64,000 nt of DNA from Polydactylus sextarius (Eukaryota > Chordata > Actinopteri > Polynemidae): assembly GCA_016801845.1 (NCBI GenBank), contig CM028920.1, positions 3,074,501-3,138,500 of the forward strand. The letters are read 5' to 3'. This document shows, piece after piece, positions 51,526 to 64,000 of this stretch (within the stretch, counting starts at the first letter, position 1; each line of letters opens with the position of its first letter). The notes beneath the pieces are model-generated. The model saw nothing but the letters and a program-made list of their open reading frames with translations, was not told the origin of the DNA and did no database searches. Made by a program: the position numbers and the translations under genes.

Positions 51526-53422
51526 TCACTCTCTTCCTGTTTCCCTTTTCTTTTTCCCTCCTTTCTCCTCCCCTGTCACCCCTCCTTTTCTGTTGTGTTT
51601 CTTCTTCTTTTCCTCTCTTCTCCAGTCAATCACTTCCTCCTTCCAGCAGCAGATGCTGCTAGAAAACAAATGGAGAGTTAATCCCTCGGTCTAATCTCCT
51701 GCGTTCTACTCCCAGCCCTATTTTTACCAGGGCTCAAGGCCAGGATTAAACCATCTTTCTGTCTCTATCTCTCTCTCTCGCTGTGCAGTTTGAGGATAAA
51801 ATTACTGACAGTTAAGTACACCACTCTGGAGAGATTGTTAGCCTGGTGTATGCATGTGTTTTGTGGTTCGGTGTTGTGTTGCTGTTGCCGTCTCATCGTG
51901 AAGATTTCGCCTGATGCCTGAGCGTGGCAAACTGAGGACACTGGTATAATTTGGTATCGCCTCAGTGTTTTGTGATGTGCTCATTTTTTGTGCTTAATCC
52001 AGAGGGCAGGGTACATCGTCTGCATAAAATGCGAGGCAGGAAGCGATTTGTGCTGTAATGGATTGTAATAAAAAGCCATTATTTTGCTTTTAGAGGCAGC
52101 TTTGCCTGCCTGTGAGAGGGTGAGGCTGCTTTGCAGAATTGCATGGGACGCCAAATGATGCTGATAAAATGTCTTATTTATTGCCGCAGATTGCTTCTAT
52201 AAAGAAGCAAATGAATGATTTTGGATGTCATATTAGGAATTTTTTACAGATGTTGGCAGTCAATGTTCCTTTACATCCTCTTCTCCTGAAGGTGGATATA
52301 CGAACACACACCTCCCAGCACCTAAACACACACCTCTAAAGCTGCCAAACGTATCTGTCACCCCACAAGTCACGGTGCAGAGTCAAACCAGAATTCACTG
52401 ACACAGGTAAAAAGAAAAGTGAGATTTTTTTCTATTCACTTTTATGAAACCTATAGATCTCTGAAGCATCCTGCTGCCCAGAGGGGATTATTACACAGCT
52501 GAGAATCATTACTGCAATATAACACACACCGCCTTGGGATTGAGGTTATGATGAGCCCATACTGCTACAGTCCATTGCCTCTAAGTGTGTTACTGCATAA
52601 GCAGCTCTGTTGTTAATTTAAAAGGGCAAGAGTCCTCTTATGAAACAGAGTTTTATGAATTCATAATTTAAAGAAATGCTGAACGTCAATAGGTATTTCC
52701 TTACCAGATAAAATGAGGTTTGTTGTGTGTTGTGCTGTGTGTTTTGTGTTTCTCAGATTGCCTCCCATGTATTAGTACACACCCACTCCACCTGCATAAA
52801 ATACCCCAAAGGAAGCTGCTGAACCAGTGTTCCAGGATCCTCTAAAAAATTCTATTCCATTTTCACAAACCTGCTGAACAACACTTGTGAACATCAGGAA
52901 GCAGCTGAATAATTGAAACTGTCCGTGTCTGTGGTAGGGCCCAAATAAAACCACCTGTGATCGTCACACCTCCTTTTGAGGATGAAAAGCTTCAAACTTT
53001 AATTCAGCCCGGTGTCTACACGGTCGACAACCACTCCCGGACCAGAACTGGGTCAGAAAGTGTGACACCAGGTGCTGTTGTAGATAACACGGTGCAGTGA
53101 TGGCTCTTGTTCAGCCACTCAAGTGATGTGGCTAAACACAGACAACCATGTGATTGTGTTACTTGGTCTCCCACTGTGGCTCGCTCAAGACCAAATGTAA
53201 TAATGCTAATGTACAAAAATGAGCACTAGAAATAAACTAAATATACTGGACATCCTCCTGATGGTCTGAATGAGGAGGGTCTTGTTGCTATGTTACACTG
53301 TGATACTGTAGACTTCTTCACAATCTTAAGCACTAATCTGCACCCTCTGTGTATAATTTGTAGTTTGTGGGTGGGGTTTCAGATCCAAATATTGCATTAA
53401 AATTTGCTAAAATGTAATGTTG
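49711..53422. other. Gene-free stretch
   Basis: No open frame with a recognisable domain and no credible exon series. It contains a T-run near 50479-50503, an (AC)n tract near 51503-51526, and low-repeat AT-rich stretches around 51620-51760 and 52040-52260 that look like conserved non-coding DNA but are unproven. Confidence 0.5.
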
Positions 53423-53610
53423 GGGCGCATGGATAGGCAAATGGTTATGGCACACCACATTGGCGTATATATGCTGTGCAGCTGTTTGCCAGTTTGAATT
53501 CCAACCAAGTCGAGCTTTCCTGTGTGTCTTGTAACTGACTCTCTAGACTGCCTCTACCATTAAAGGCAAAAATGCCCAAACAATGATGTAAAAAAAAAAA
53601 AAAAAAAAAA
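53423..53610 (+). mobile_element. tRNA-derived SINE, second copy
   Basis: A-box-like TAGGCAAATGGTTATGG (about 53434-53450), B-box-like AGTTTGAATTCC (53491-53502), then TGTGTCTTGTAACTG, a CTACCATTAAAGGCAAAAATG tail and an A-run. The layout is that of the copy at 5.1 kb but in the other orientation. Confidence 0.65.
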
Positions 53611-56434
53611 GTCTCAGTTGTTTTTTTTCATACTCATACAATAACAACTTCTTTACAGTTTAGTTGACATTCGGTAAGAGGTCAGTGGTCCATCACAACG
53701 GGGTCATCAAGAAACTTATAACATTGAACTGCCATGAATGTACAATACTTAAATACTCTAATGGCCCCAATAGGATCAACCACACTATCTATGGTCATAC
53801 ATTAACCTAGTGTGATGGTTTTACACCGGCATCAGTTGCACTTTTTTTTAATGCTAATTAGATGCCATGCTAGTGTGCCAATAACACACCAGCACGGCAC
53901 CTGTGGACTCTTAGACTCTTTATAGTCTATTTATTCATTCTGCTGCACATTTCAATACGCATCAATCCAAGATGTATTTAACAACTGATATGTTATGATT
54001 ATGACCAACCACAGTAGTCACTTGACAAATGAGATACATAGTAATGATGTCAACCAGCTGAACCATCCACCTATATTAACACTCAGTGTATGTGGTGAGG
54101 GTCAGTGGGATTATGTCTTTGAAGATTATGGGACCATCTACATAATGCTGGTATTAAAAACTATATTTTTCATTAATGCCTCATATGGTGTTTGTGTCTC
54201 CTGACTGACACTGAATGTTACAGCACAGAAAAGTCTCTGCCTCATTTGCATCCAAATTGACTGAGTTCTCACCGTATCAGTTAAATATGGCTCATAAGGT
54301 TTTATTATTGCGTCGATGTTTCCGAAACTCACATTTATAAAGACAGTTTGATGTTATGGACTTTACTGTGCTGTATTATGATTTGTATTCTGATCATATT
54401 TGCTGATCATTGTAAAGTTAACTGTTATACAGAATTAAAATATAAGAGAGCTTGACAGTTCATTGTGTATGAAATGCTTCATTGTGTGTCATTGAAAAGT
54501 GAAAATCATTTCATTACATTAAATCTCAGTTTCTGCTTTTCATTCATAGCAGTAATATACAAACAGAGGAATGATTAAGGAGAAACCTAATTGCACAGGC
54601 TTTCATACAAAACAGGGGAGCAATAAAAATGATGTGAGTCATATGCTGCTGCTTTCACTGTGATTAGATCTCAACCCAACTAAAGACTTCTGGGAGATTT
54701 TACAGGTAGTCTACATCTCAGATAGACATCTCTACATCTTATGAACTGCTTAAAACTGAAAGGTTTGATTTGCCTACATTGCTTTTTTTTTTTTTTTTTT
54801 TTTAAACATCTTTCCTGCACCTGTAGCATGTGGATAATAAGCCACTAGTCATACAGATGTATTTTTCTCCTTTAACACTCTCTTTTGAATGAACTATTCC
54901 TCCATTTGAAGTTCTCGTTTTCACATGACTCTTTCACTCATTGAATCATTTCATCTGTTCACTTCTGTCATTTACATTATGACATTTCACAAAAATCACC
55001 GAATTTCCACTACAAAGGAACATAAAAACACAAAATGACATTTTTCTACTATTCCCAGACCAGACCGAAGACAAATTAATCGTTCTTGAAAGCATTTTGA
55101 ACAGCATAATTGTTGGAATTAAAAGTGAATTTATATCCCAGCTGTTGGATAGGCAGGGATTGAAGTGGTGCTGGTGATGCCCAGCCAATGTGTGAAGGAC
55201 GAGCGGTGGTGTAGATGAGTTTGACCACATAACTAGAGAAACAACATAGCACATGGACTAGAACGATTTTAGTACCACTCAGAATAACCTACTTTTTTGT
55301 ATGATAGCTGGTGCACTGAGCTGAGGCTTTACTGTAATAAATATGCATGGTTGCCTTTCATTGAGGTCCAGTTGTGAGCTTGTTAAACACTCACTTGAAT
55401 TATAAAAGATATACATGAATAAAATGAAGGACATAATTTTCAACAAACCTTAACTAATGGAATAGTCACTAGATTCCAAACATATAGGAATCAAAGTATT
55501 AACACTTAAAACTGTGGTTCTCCACAGTTTTAAATGGATCCAGTTGGCTCCAGTTGGCCACTCACGACCCACATACATAATAATTAGATAGTTAGACATT
55601 TTAATGATGAGAAAGATCGTGTTTAGGCTAGTATGGATAACATGCAGCTGCCACACCCCGTCACTGCCAACAGCAAAGCATATCATCTCAGAGTCACCAA
55701 CCCAAATTTTATAGTTCCACTAATCCACCACAAGGGGCCAGTCTGACAGCGCAGCAGAGCACGTCTCCTGTCTCTCCTGTCACAGAGAGAGGCACAAGCG
55801 ATGAGGAGCCCTCAGCACATTCACTGCTCTGTGTTCTGCTAACGAATTGTTGCAGCGACAGATCCACCCTGAAATGAATTTTTGTTGCACTTCCTTTGAA
55901 AGTGAATCGACATTCAGAGAGGCATGAGCCTGAGCCTTGTGAGGCCTGGATGATAGCTTCCTTTTCTCCCGGCTCCTAGTGTGCTGTTGCAGGTGGATTT
56001 CTGGCAACAACCCATGATAGCATGAAATAAAATGCATTTTTCCCTCCCATTCACATGATACTCACCAAGGGCAATTTTCAATAATGTACCAAACAGAACC
56101 ATGTGTATTGAGGGGGAATGAGATGAAAGGTACACTACATTCTGATAGGATTTAGTATAATAGGTAGACACTTTGAGCTCAGCCTCATTGCTTCAGCTTC
56201 ACAGCTTTATTCATTACTGTAATTTTATAGCCTTGACTCTGTTAATGTTGTCAGATGAAATATATAAAGACTGTGTGAGCATGTGTGTGTGTTTTAGTCA
56301 TAGATGGCTTCAGTACAAAGCCCCTAAAGGGTCCATTGACCTGAGGGACAGGTCCTCTCTGCTTTAAGACACTGTTTATATCTCTGGTCGGAAAGTCAAT
56401 CAAATGTGTGCACAGGGGAGGCGGTCACTAAAAT
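53611..56434. other. Gene-free stretch
   Basis: AT-rich with a T-run at about 54782-54803. The short open frames lack motifs and splice context. Nothing functional was recognised. Confidence 0.5.
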
Positions 56435-56632
56435 ACACAAAATGACTATAAAGAAAGGAAAAACAATTATGATGAGATTCAAAATGACTTTGAAGACATG
56501 CAAAAGGAAGGCAAAGATACACAAACTGATTACGCAGAGACACAAAATGACCACAAAGAGGCGCGAACAGTTTCAAAGAGACACAAACTGATTACACAGA
56601 GACTCAAAATGACTACAAAGAGATGAAAACTG
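56435..56632. repeat. Degenerate 21-bp minisatellite
   Basis: About nine tandem copies of a unit near ACACAAAATGACTACAAAGAG. Neighbouring copies alternate between AAAATGACTACAAAG and AAACTGATTACACAG variants, which suggests a 42-bp higher-order unit. The Lys/Thr-rich open frame across it is a by-product. Confidence 0.8.
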
Positions 56633-59555
56633 ATGCAGCTGTACCGTTTGTAGAGATTTTGCCTGTTCCAGCCAGGGTGTCCAGTGGCCCATTGTCTCAT
56701 AATCTGTGCGATAATAATGGTTTTAGGTGGTGCCAGGTGGGGCTCCTGGCTGCCACCGCATTGTTTTAACAGAGAGCAGCAGGAATTATTATTAACTGTG
56801 CTGCTTCTGTGCGAAGGAAAGGAGGGAGAACATTGTGAGTGGTGCCAGCCTCTCAGCTTGGCACCTCACACTTACTGGCAACATCTTTATAGTGTTGTTG
56901 TGACAGTCAGCTTGTACTGTCAGCGCCCCACCATCCTCCTCCTTCTCTTACCCCTTTGGCAGGTATCAATGAAACTAATGGTGTGCATTCTTTTACAGCC
57001 AGTCCTCCATCACTCCACTGTGGAGCCTGCACAATTAGATTGGACATAGGTTGAGCAGTAGTTTGTCCGTGTGTGTGTGTGTGTGTGTGTGTCTAAGTGC
57101 AGTTTTTCTCTGTCCCATCTGAATGACATGTGGCATGGCAGTTTAAAATCAATGTTCTGCTATTAGTAGCCATGTCTTCTCCCATCCCAACCTGCCTGTC
57201 ACTTGTTTTTCTACAGTTGGGAATGACAATGCAATTACTGAGAGAGGACCCACCTCTCGCTTCTTTTCTTACACGGCATTAGTTCACCCAGATTATGAAG
57301 AAATATATTGTAATTTAACCTCAAAATCTCAGGCACACTGGGCTCTACTACTGTAGATAGTTTTGGTTTTTATCATATCCACCAATTTCTTCTGCATTAT
57401 TTTTGCGCTCATGGATTGCTTACATATCCTTTATATGTCTAAAGGAAAATGATACATGATATAAGTCCTTTAAAGTTGTATTTTGTTTTTTGAACCCTTG
57501 GGGGCAGCAGCACAGGCTGAAACAATCTGACATATGTAAACATTTGCCTATTTCCACAGAGCACAGCGCTTTGGTTGTCACATTCATTATTTATTCATTC
57601 ATTCAGTAGTTGTCTCGACCAATATTACCAAGGCCACATTCACACAACATGACCTTCTGATTCGTCAGACTGTTGAACTGAACACTCTACACTAGACACT
57701 GTGTCTTGTTTGAGTTTAAACATTTCAAATCCTTCTGAAAATGTGAGACTCATTCATGGAGACTGAGAACAGTTGTCTGGAATGAACAAATCTACATCTG
57801 TGGATAAACTGTTTAGCCATAATAATCAGGCTATTATGCATCATTTCTCTTGTTAATCCTCAATTATAACTCCATATTATTACATCCTGATTCACTATGA
57901 TGTCCAAACAATTCATTTTATCATTTGCACATTTAAACTGATATTGATAAAAACGACTGCATGACTAGGGATTCTGATGTCGGAACGTTGGAATATTTGT
58001 TCTTCCTAATAATTCTCTGTTTTATTTGATCTCTGATTATTATATAATTCTTCTGAAATAGCTAATTCCCAACACCTCCAAGTTCATTAGGAACACTTTG
58101 CTAGGAGTTACGGCCGAAAGAAGCTGCTGCATTACTCTTACGTGACTAAAGGCCGTGTGAGCACAAACACTGATCTTCCTTTTACACATTCCCTTGATAT
58201 CAATTTTTCCGCTGCTGTTCTCAATCTAGAACTGCGAGTGTGTAACCAGAGAAATCCATTTGCAAATTTTTAATTGACCACACAAAAAGCAGAAGGCCGT
58301 TCCAGACAGCTGTAAACTTTTAATGTCCTCTTGCTGCATATTAACATGGACAATGATTGTACGGTGAATTATGTAACTGTAATTCTTTGTCTCTCTTACA
58401 ATAGTGGAGGTGGCACATGTGGCGAGCTCTGATAGCAGTTTGTGCAGGACTGTCTGCCATGTTCACACCTATAATCATAAAAAGTAGAGTGTGGGGCGGT
58501 GGAACCATTAAAGTTTTATGTAAATCACATACGCTGTAAACTGCATTTCAAGTGTGCATATACATCCATGCATAATGTGCCCCCCTGTGTGGGCACCAGA
58601 CTCAGTGCTGTAATGTGTCAAGGACAGCAGCGGTTTCACCTGTGTATCTCTCTCTACTCTACCAACACTGTCTTTGTCTTCATTAGGTCGCCTTGACAAA
58701 CTCCCACTGTACCTTAAAGTGGGGCATTACTGGTCGCCAGCACCCCGCAGGGACACACACTGGCCACATATACCTAGAGTCAATTTAGAGGGTCCACTGG
58801 ACTCCAACAGAGGCCAAGAGGTGGATGAGAGTTTAGTGTAGTAGATGCATAAAAATCCATTGTCAATCAGTCTCATAAATGGCTGCTATACTGAACCTAC
58901 TTATCCATACACCAGCCTCTCCGTGTCCTCTTGTAACCACTCAAGATGTTCTATGGTACTTCCATGGTGGAAGTCGGCCCAACATGGTAGCTGTCTCGTC
59001 AGAGAGACAGAGACGGAGATGAGAGAAAGAGAAGAGAGAAGGAGAAGAGGAGATGAGTTTCTGTATAAAGAGGCTTATTTACTCGAGCGGTGGATTCTGA
59101 TAGCAAGGATAAAACTGCAGGAAGCAAGTCATTTTCAACAGGAATCACCACAGAGCTAGACACACATCTGTGACACTCAGCCTCAGCTCGGCACACAGGA
59201 CTACAGATTACTTATTTAAAAAAAAAAAAAAAAAAAATTCATGCTGCATGCAGTCAAGCATTAAATAATCACAATAGTATGACCTGTTTTCATTCTCCGT
59301 TACCTGGTGGTGCTTTTAGCTCTCAGCTCGTGTTAACACAGTTCAATTCACAAGTGAAATCTATTGGTGCACAGCAAAATCTCATTTTACAAACAAGCAG
59401 CGACTCAGGGATAATTTGTACCTTGTATAAAAACTAATACCTGGCATACAAAAACTTTAAGCTGTTATAAAGAAAAGGACACTGGGATGATTGTGTGAAA
59501 AAGGTGTCATTTGGACACTTATGATCATTTTCTGTTGTGTTCCTTACCAACAATC
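56633..59555. other. Gene-free stretch
   Basis: A (GT)n tract lies near 57067-57092 and an A-run near 59219-59236. Low-repeat sequence around 58130-58470 has homeobox-like AATTTTTAATTG motifs and may be a regulatory element. No exon was recognised. Confidence 0.45.
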
Positions 59556-60060
59556 AGCCTTAAAAGGGGCATATTAGACTCATTTTCAGGTTTGTCTTTT
59601 ATGTCTATGGTCTGGTTTACATGCATTAATGCTCATAAAAGCCAAAAACCATCCCACACCATTTCTGTCTATTTTTGCTGCTGCTGCAGTTCTTTTCAGC
59701 CTCTATCTGAAGCAGTCAGGTGTAGTGTCTGATGATGAGCTACCTCTCACTGCTTCGAGAGGTTTGTCTGAGGAGGAGAGATGGAAGGAACAGGAGCCAA
59801 ACCTGATCTTCGGTTCTGGAGTTCTTCCATCCAAGAAGGTCGCTGCAACCCAGGGATAATTGACTTGTCCTGCCGATGGGCAGAGCGCTTTGAGATACCG
59901 TGGCCAGCTCCTCCTCCCTGCCAACAACAAACTCAGCTTGTGGGGAATTATTTCCCCCCTGAGCAGCTTGCAACGGTGAGACACAAATTGCTGGGCTGCT
60001 GGATGAGGTATGCAGAATGGCTGATTTCATTCTTCAGCTCTGTAGCACAGAGGCTGTAAA
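59556..60060. mobile_element. Probable teleost MITE remnant
   Basis: GGGGCATATTAGACTCATTTTCAGGT and the following TTTACATGCATTAATG resemble a non-autonomous DNA element that I remember as common in fish genomes. The inverted end could not be found, so the boundaries and class are guesses. Confidence 0.3.
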
Positions 60061-62099
60061 AGTTGGAGAGACACATTTCTGAAATCTAACCGCTATCATC
60101 AGTGTGTTAATGCTCACAGAAGTGCTGAACACAGTTGCACCCCCTGGACTGTTTTGTCAGGCTGTGAAGAGATTTCAGCCCCACTGCAATCACAGGAGGG
60201 AGTGAGATCCAAGTTTATGCCTTAACACACATACGCAAAACCTCCCACAAACTGAGGATTCACCTGTTCTCACTCCCTCATGCAACATTCAAATCAAATG
60301 TGACACCATTGTCATCAGCCATCAACACTCAAACTGGAGCCACGACCTTATTTGAGGTTTGTTTTTCCCTGAAACAAGCAGCTGCTTCTGAATGATCCCC
60401 CACGGAGAGAGGAAGGAAGCAGTCGTTCATCTATCTCTTCCAGTAAAACGTTGAGCTGGAGGCGCTCCTTGTCTCCCTGTCTCCCTGCTCTATGCTTTCC
60501 TCCTGACCTGCAGGGTTAAATTGAAACATCCCACAAATCATTGTGTCCTCAGGTTGAAGAGACCAAAACAAGATAATTCAAGTCAAACACACACATAAAG
60601 GGATGTTTTGTCCCACATTCAGGCTCCAAACCTTGTAAATAAGAGAAGAAATAGCCCCTCACCCTGAACATCAGCTCAGACACATCATAACACGTCTGGG
60701 TTTTATGGCTCCTGCTCGCCAGTAGAGGGTGTAGGTGTACCATGAATGATGACAACATACTGAATGGTTTGTTTGTGAGAACTATGGTTTACCGCTTCGT
60801 GCTCCAATTTAAGAGACAACCTGCGTCATTTAGAGGCACTGTGGTATCAAAAGTCCATCTATCCTGTCCTCCCGTACATACTCAGGAAGTCCACAGTTTC
60901 AGTCACTCCTTGATTCACCTTATGAACCACAACATCTCTATTGGCATCACTATATTCTTGTTTTAACTGGCTTGCAGCATGATACCGCATCTGCATACTG
61001 ATGTGCTGTGTACCAAGTTCACCAACCAAAAGGGAACCGGAGGTTATACATGAACTCAATGTTTTGTGATTGTGAAAAATGAGATACAGCACGAGTCAGC
61101 CATGAGCCTCACTGCCTTTGTACTCAGTGGAGACTGTAGATTAAATGAGAGACTGTGCTGTTCTCCTGCCTGCTACAGCCTCATTGGTCTAGAAAAAAAA
61201 GATGCTATCCAATACTGGTGTGTTGTGCCTTATTTGCTCGGGAATATTGAAGTTTCTGCAAAATTTTCCTCATAGACAATCCTGATTGTGGACTTATTTA
61301 TGTGTTTGTGAAACGTACGGATGTAAGAAATGACCTAGAGAGCTCGATGAAGTAGAAAGAATCTGTTGTGACAAACGACAGAGGAAACATGTTAGCAGTA
61401 ATGTTAATAAAATGGACAGAAATCACTGTAGTCACTGTCCCCATGTCTTATTCTGCCTGAGCATATTCGTTAGACCAGTGACATTTACAATAATGAAGCA
61501 GCAACTTGAATAAAATCAACTATATTCTCCACCAGGGCAACACAAGTGAAGGTGTAATTGCTGATCTCGCAGAGTAATTTCCTATAATGTACTTTAAAAA
61601 ATGTTTTTCAAACACAGTCTCTGCCGCAGCTGTGAGGTCTGTGTTGTGACCATGCTTCATGCTATGTATAACAGCCTAATGCATACGATGTGTTACTATC
61701 TGTTGACACTGCCATAAAGTTTGGCTGTCAAAGAGAGGAATGTGTTGTGTTGCACTCAGAGTCACAATTTACTGCTCGTAGTAAAAGATTCTTGCAAATT
61801 TTATTCACTATTTCCTCACAGAGATGTTCAGCAGTGCAGGTTTTTGGTCTTTCTGAATGAAATCAAACATGTTTTTCATCTCACATGTTTAAACATAAAT
61901 TACATAAATAACCCTATATTTCTATTTATGTTACTATATATAACCAAAACCTCAGTTTGTAATATACAGTCACATAGGTGAATTAGGTTTATTAGGTGAA
62001 TAAGGTTAATTCAGGTTTACTGATGAAACCCTGAACTTCCAGTCAGTCCACTTAAACTCATTTGAAAGTCTTAGTCTCTCACGTCAAAACTGAAAACAT
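60061..62099. other. Gene-free stretch
   Basis: No coding exon, RNA gene or recognised repeat. The short open frames lack motifs. Confidence 0.45.
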
Positions 62100-62880
62100 A
62101 ACAACCAATACTGATAGTTTCTGTGTATCATCCACTTGGTCCTTACTCTGAATTCTTACCTGGAATCTCAAAGCTTTTATCTGAGTTAGTTCTCTGTACT
62201 GATAAAATCATTATGGAGGCTAATTTCAACATTCATGTAGATGTCGACAGCAGCAGCCTCAACTCTACGTTTAACTCACTGTTAGGCTCAGTTGGCTTCT
62301 CTCAGGATGTAAATGAACACTCTCACTGTTTTAATCATCCTCCATCTTGTTCTGACATATGGCACAGATAATGAAGACTTAACAACATTTCCCTGCAATC
62401 CTCTTCTCTCTGACCATTTTAATAATGTTTGGAAACACTTCCATTACAGTAAATGTCATTGTGATGATGCTGGGACCAAACTGTTTACGCTGTTGCCATG
62501 TGCCACTACAATGGAGGATGATTATGTGAGAGTCACTGCTGCACCGGTCGATAATCTTGTTGATCTCTTCATACGACACTTCATGCTGCACATCACGCTT
62601 CATGTTTCTTCTGAGAAAGACGGTAGTGATTCAGAGGAGGAGAGCTCCATGGTGTAACTCTTATACACATACTTTAGAGCAAAATTCATAGAAACTAGAA
62701 AGGAAGTGGAGTTCCAACTAACCAAGAAGAATTTCACTTAGCTTGGAAAGATAAGAAGTCTATTAGCCTACAAGAAAGCCTTTCATAATGCCAGAATGTC
62801 TTATTATCCTTGGTAAATAGATGAAAATAAGAATAGCCCAGGTTTCTTTTTTTTAGCTCTGTGGTCAGGCTGACAGAAAG
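62100..62880 (+). mobile_element. Decayed non-LTR retrotransposon (LINE) fragment
   Basis: Broken frames read LIVSVYHPLGPYSEFLPG, then FNIHVDVDSSSLNSTFNSLL, VGFSQDVNEHSHCFNH and DLVLTYG-like text. This is the order of an APE-type endonuclease domain (usual motifs YRPPGPYS, GDFNIHVD, LDLVLTYG). The Asp of GDFN is lost and several frame changes and stops are present. The reverse transcriptase part is not visible. Subfamily (L2- or Rex-like) is undecided. Confidence 0.6.
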
Positions 62881-64000
62881 TCAGAGCTTTTTTTTTTTTA
62901 CAAATAAAATTATATCTAAGAATGAATTACCTCCATCCTACCTCTGGCACATAGTTCATCCAGTATTTATATTGGGATCAGCATTAACAGCTGATTTAAA
63001 TCTGGACAGGTTTTCTCCCATAGAGCTGATTCAACAGTTTGTTCATCCAGACCAACAGGGGATTTTAGGAGACACTCCATGCAGGCCCAAGAACAGTGTG
63101 AAGGTACTGGTAAACCTTTGTGGACATCAATTCAGACACTGTCTAAGTGGATAATAACAGCTCAAAGGTAACAACATATATAAACACAAGTTATTGATCT
63201 GTTCCCCTTATATGTCACCTCATCAGAACTCTGTGTGTTAAAAGAATACATAACTTTCTTATCATTTCACAGTGCAAAAAACCCACAAAAACACTGCTCA
63301 GAGGACTATTGATTTCTCTTTGTAAATTTGGTGCACCTGTGTGAGCCCCATGCAGTGCTCATAGTTGCCTGTAAATAGTCAGTGAAATGGCCTCAGTTAA
63401 TATTCATTCCTAGTGAATGCATTAAGCCTATCAAAGTAAACACAGAGAAAACTAAGAAAAAGACATTTCACGCAGTGTGAAATTGGCGTTCTTGTTGGGG
63501 GAGATTGAGACAAGAACAAAAAAGATGTTTGGTGACTATGTAATTGTACTGCCTTGTTTGAAAGGAGTATAAAAAACAATGTATTCAAGATGTATTGATG
63601 CATTTATGTACAAAAACAACTGTGACTTCATTCACAAAAACAGTTAGTGGCGTAGTCGCTTGATGTGTACCCAGCAGCAGCAGCAGCAGCCGTGTCCATT
63701 TAGAACACAATCGACTCCATCAGCAGGGATGATGGAGGCCAGGGAAGTAAAACCCGTGTTGTGTAACATTAGCTGTACAATAAAACAATACATGTTATTA
63801 AAAATGTATGTTTTTGTTTCCATACTCACAAGTGAGACATTGCAATACGTTCTCTCATTTACTTTCCAACAGTTTTGAGTGTCGGTATGTGTTTATTCAA
63901 GGGCTTATATGAAATATGAAATGCATGAGAGACATATTTCAAATCATATTACTCAATTTTGCAGTTATTCACAATTCATCCTAAAGTTCTATATTAATGT
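62881..64000. other. Gene-free right edge
   Basis: A short (CAG)6 tract sits at about 63673-63690. The open frames lack motifs. Some of this may be further LINE-derived sequence. Confidence 0.4.

Noticed and set aside
1..64000. CRISPR array, phage, bacterial operon or novel defence system
   Set aside because: Intron structure and vertebrate genes throughout; tandem repeats lack the regular spacer pattern.

Overview
The window is vertebrate nuclear DNA, most likely from a ray-finned (teleost, probably percomorph) fish. The evidence is multi-exon genes with short GT-AG introns, proteins close to but diverged from their mammalian orthologues, Tc1/mariner-type DNA transposons, tRNA-derived SINE copies with a fish-like body and tail, many CA/TA microsatellites, and long vertebrate-style 3' UTRs. 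There is no bacterial operon, CRISPR array, rRNA or tRNA gene. Names were given by recognising conserved protein stretches; no database search was possible.

Layout. (1) 1-9167 (+): the last 21 coding exons of tmem94, an ER P-type-ATPase-like multipass protein, about 984 codons; its 5' part lies outside the window. One exon (6720-6908) carries an apparent one-base loss. Its 3' UTR probably runs to a poly(A) signal at 12507. (2) about 13.6-25.0 kb (+): tdrkh, the mitochondrial KH/Tudor scaffold of piRNA biogenesis, ending in a small exon reached through a GC-AG intron. Its upstream region and an early intron hold two Tc1/mariner-type elements and a foldback repeat. (3) 25.5-42.3 kb (+): mbtd1, an FCS zinc finger plus four MBT repeats, with an extra 52-codon frame-preserving exon not in the mammalian protein as I know it, and a homopolymer-rich 3' UTR of about 6.6 kb. 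(4) 43.3-44.7 kb: a decayed Tc1 transposon. (5) 44.86-49.41 kb (-): a complete nme2-like nucleoside diphosphate kinase gene of 152 aa, with a non-coding first exon. (6) 49.5-64 kb: no supported gene; microsatellites, a SINE, a 21-bp minisatellite, a probable MITE and a decayed LINE endonuclease fragment.

The genes are not a pathway. mbtd1 and nme2 face each other tail to tail, as the human MBTD1 and NME1-NME2 genes do on 17q21.33, so that pair is an old linkage. tmem94 and tdrkh are in other places in human. I found no convincing new biological system. The best leads are the tmem94 frame break, the GC-AG terminal intron and degenerate first KH domain of tdrkh, and the extra mbtd1 exon sitting 29 bp downstream of a small transposon-like element.
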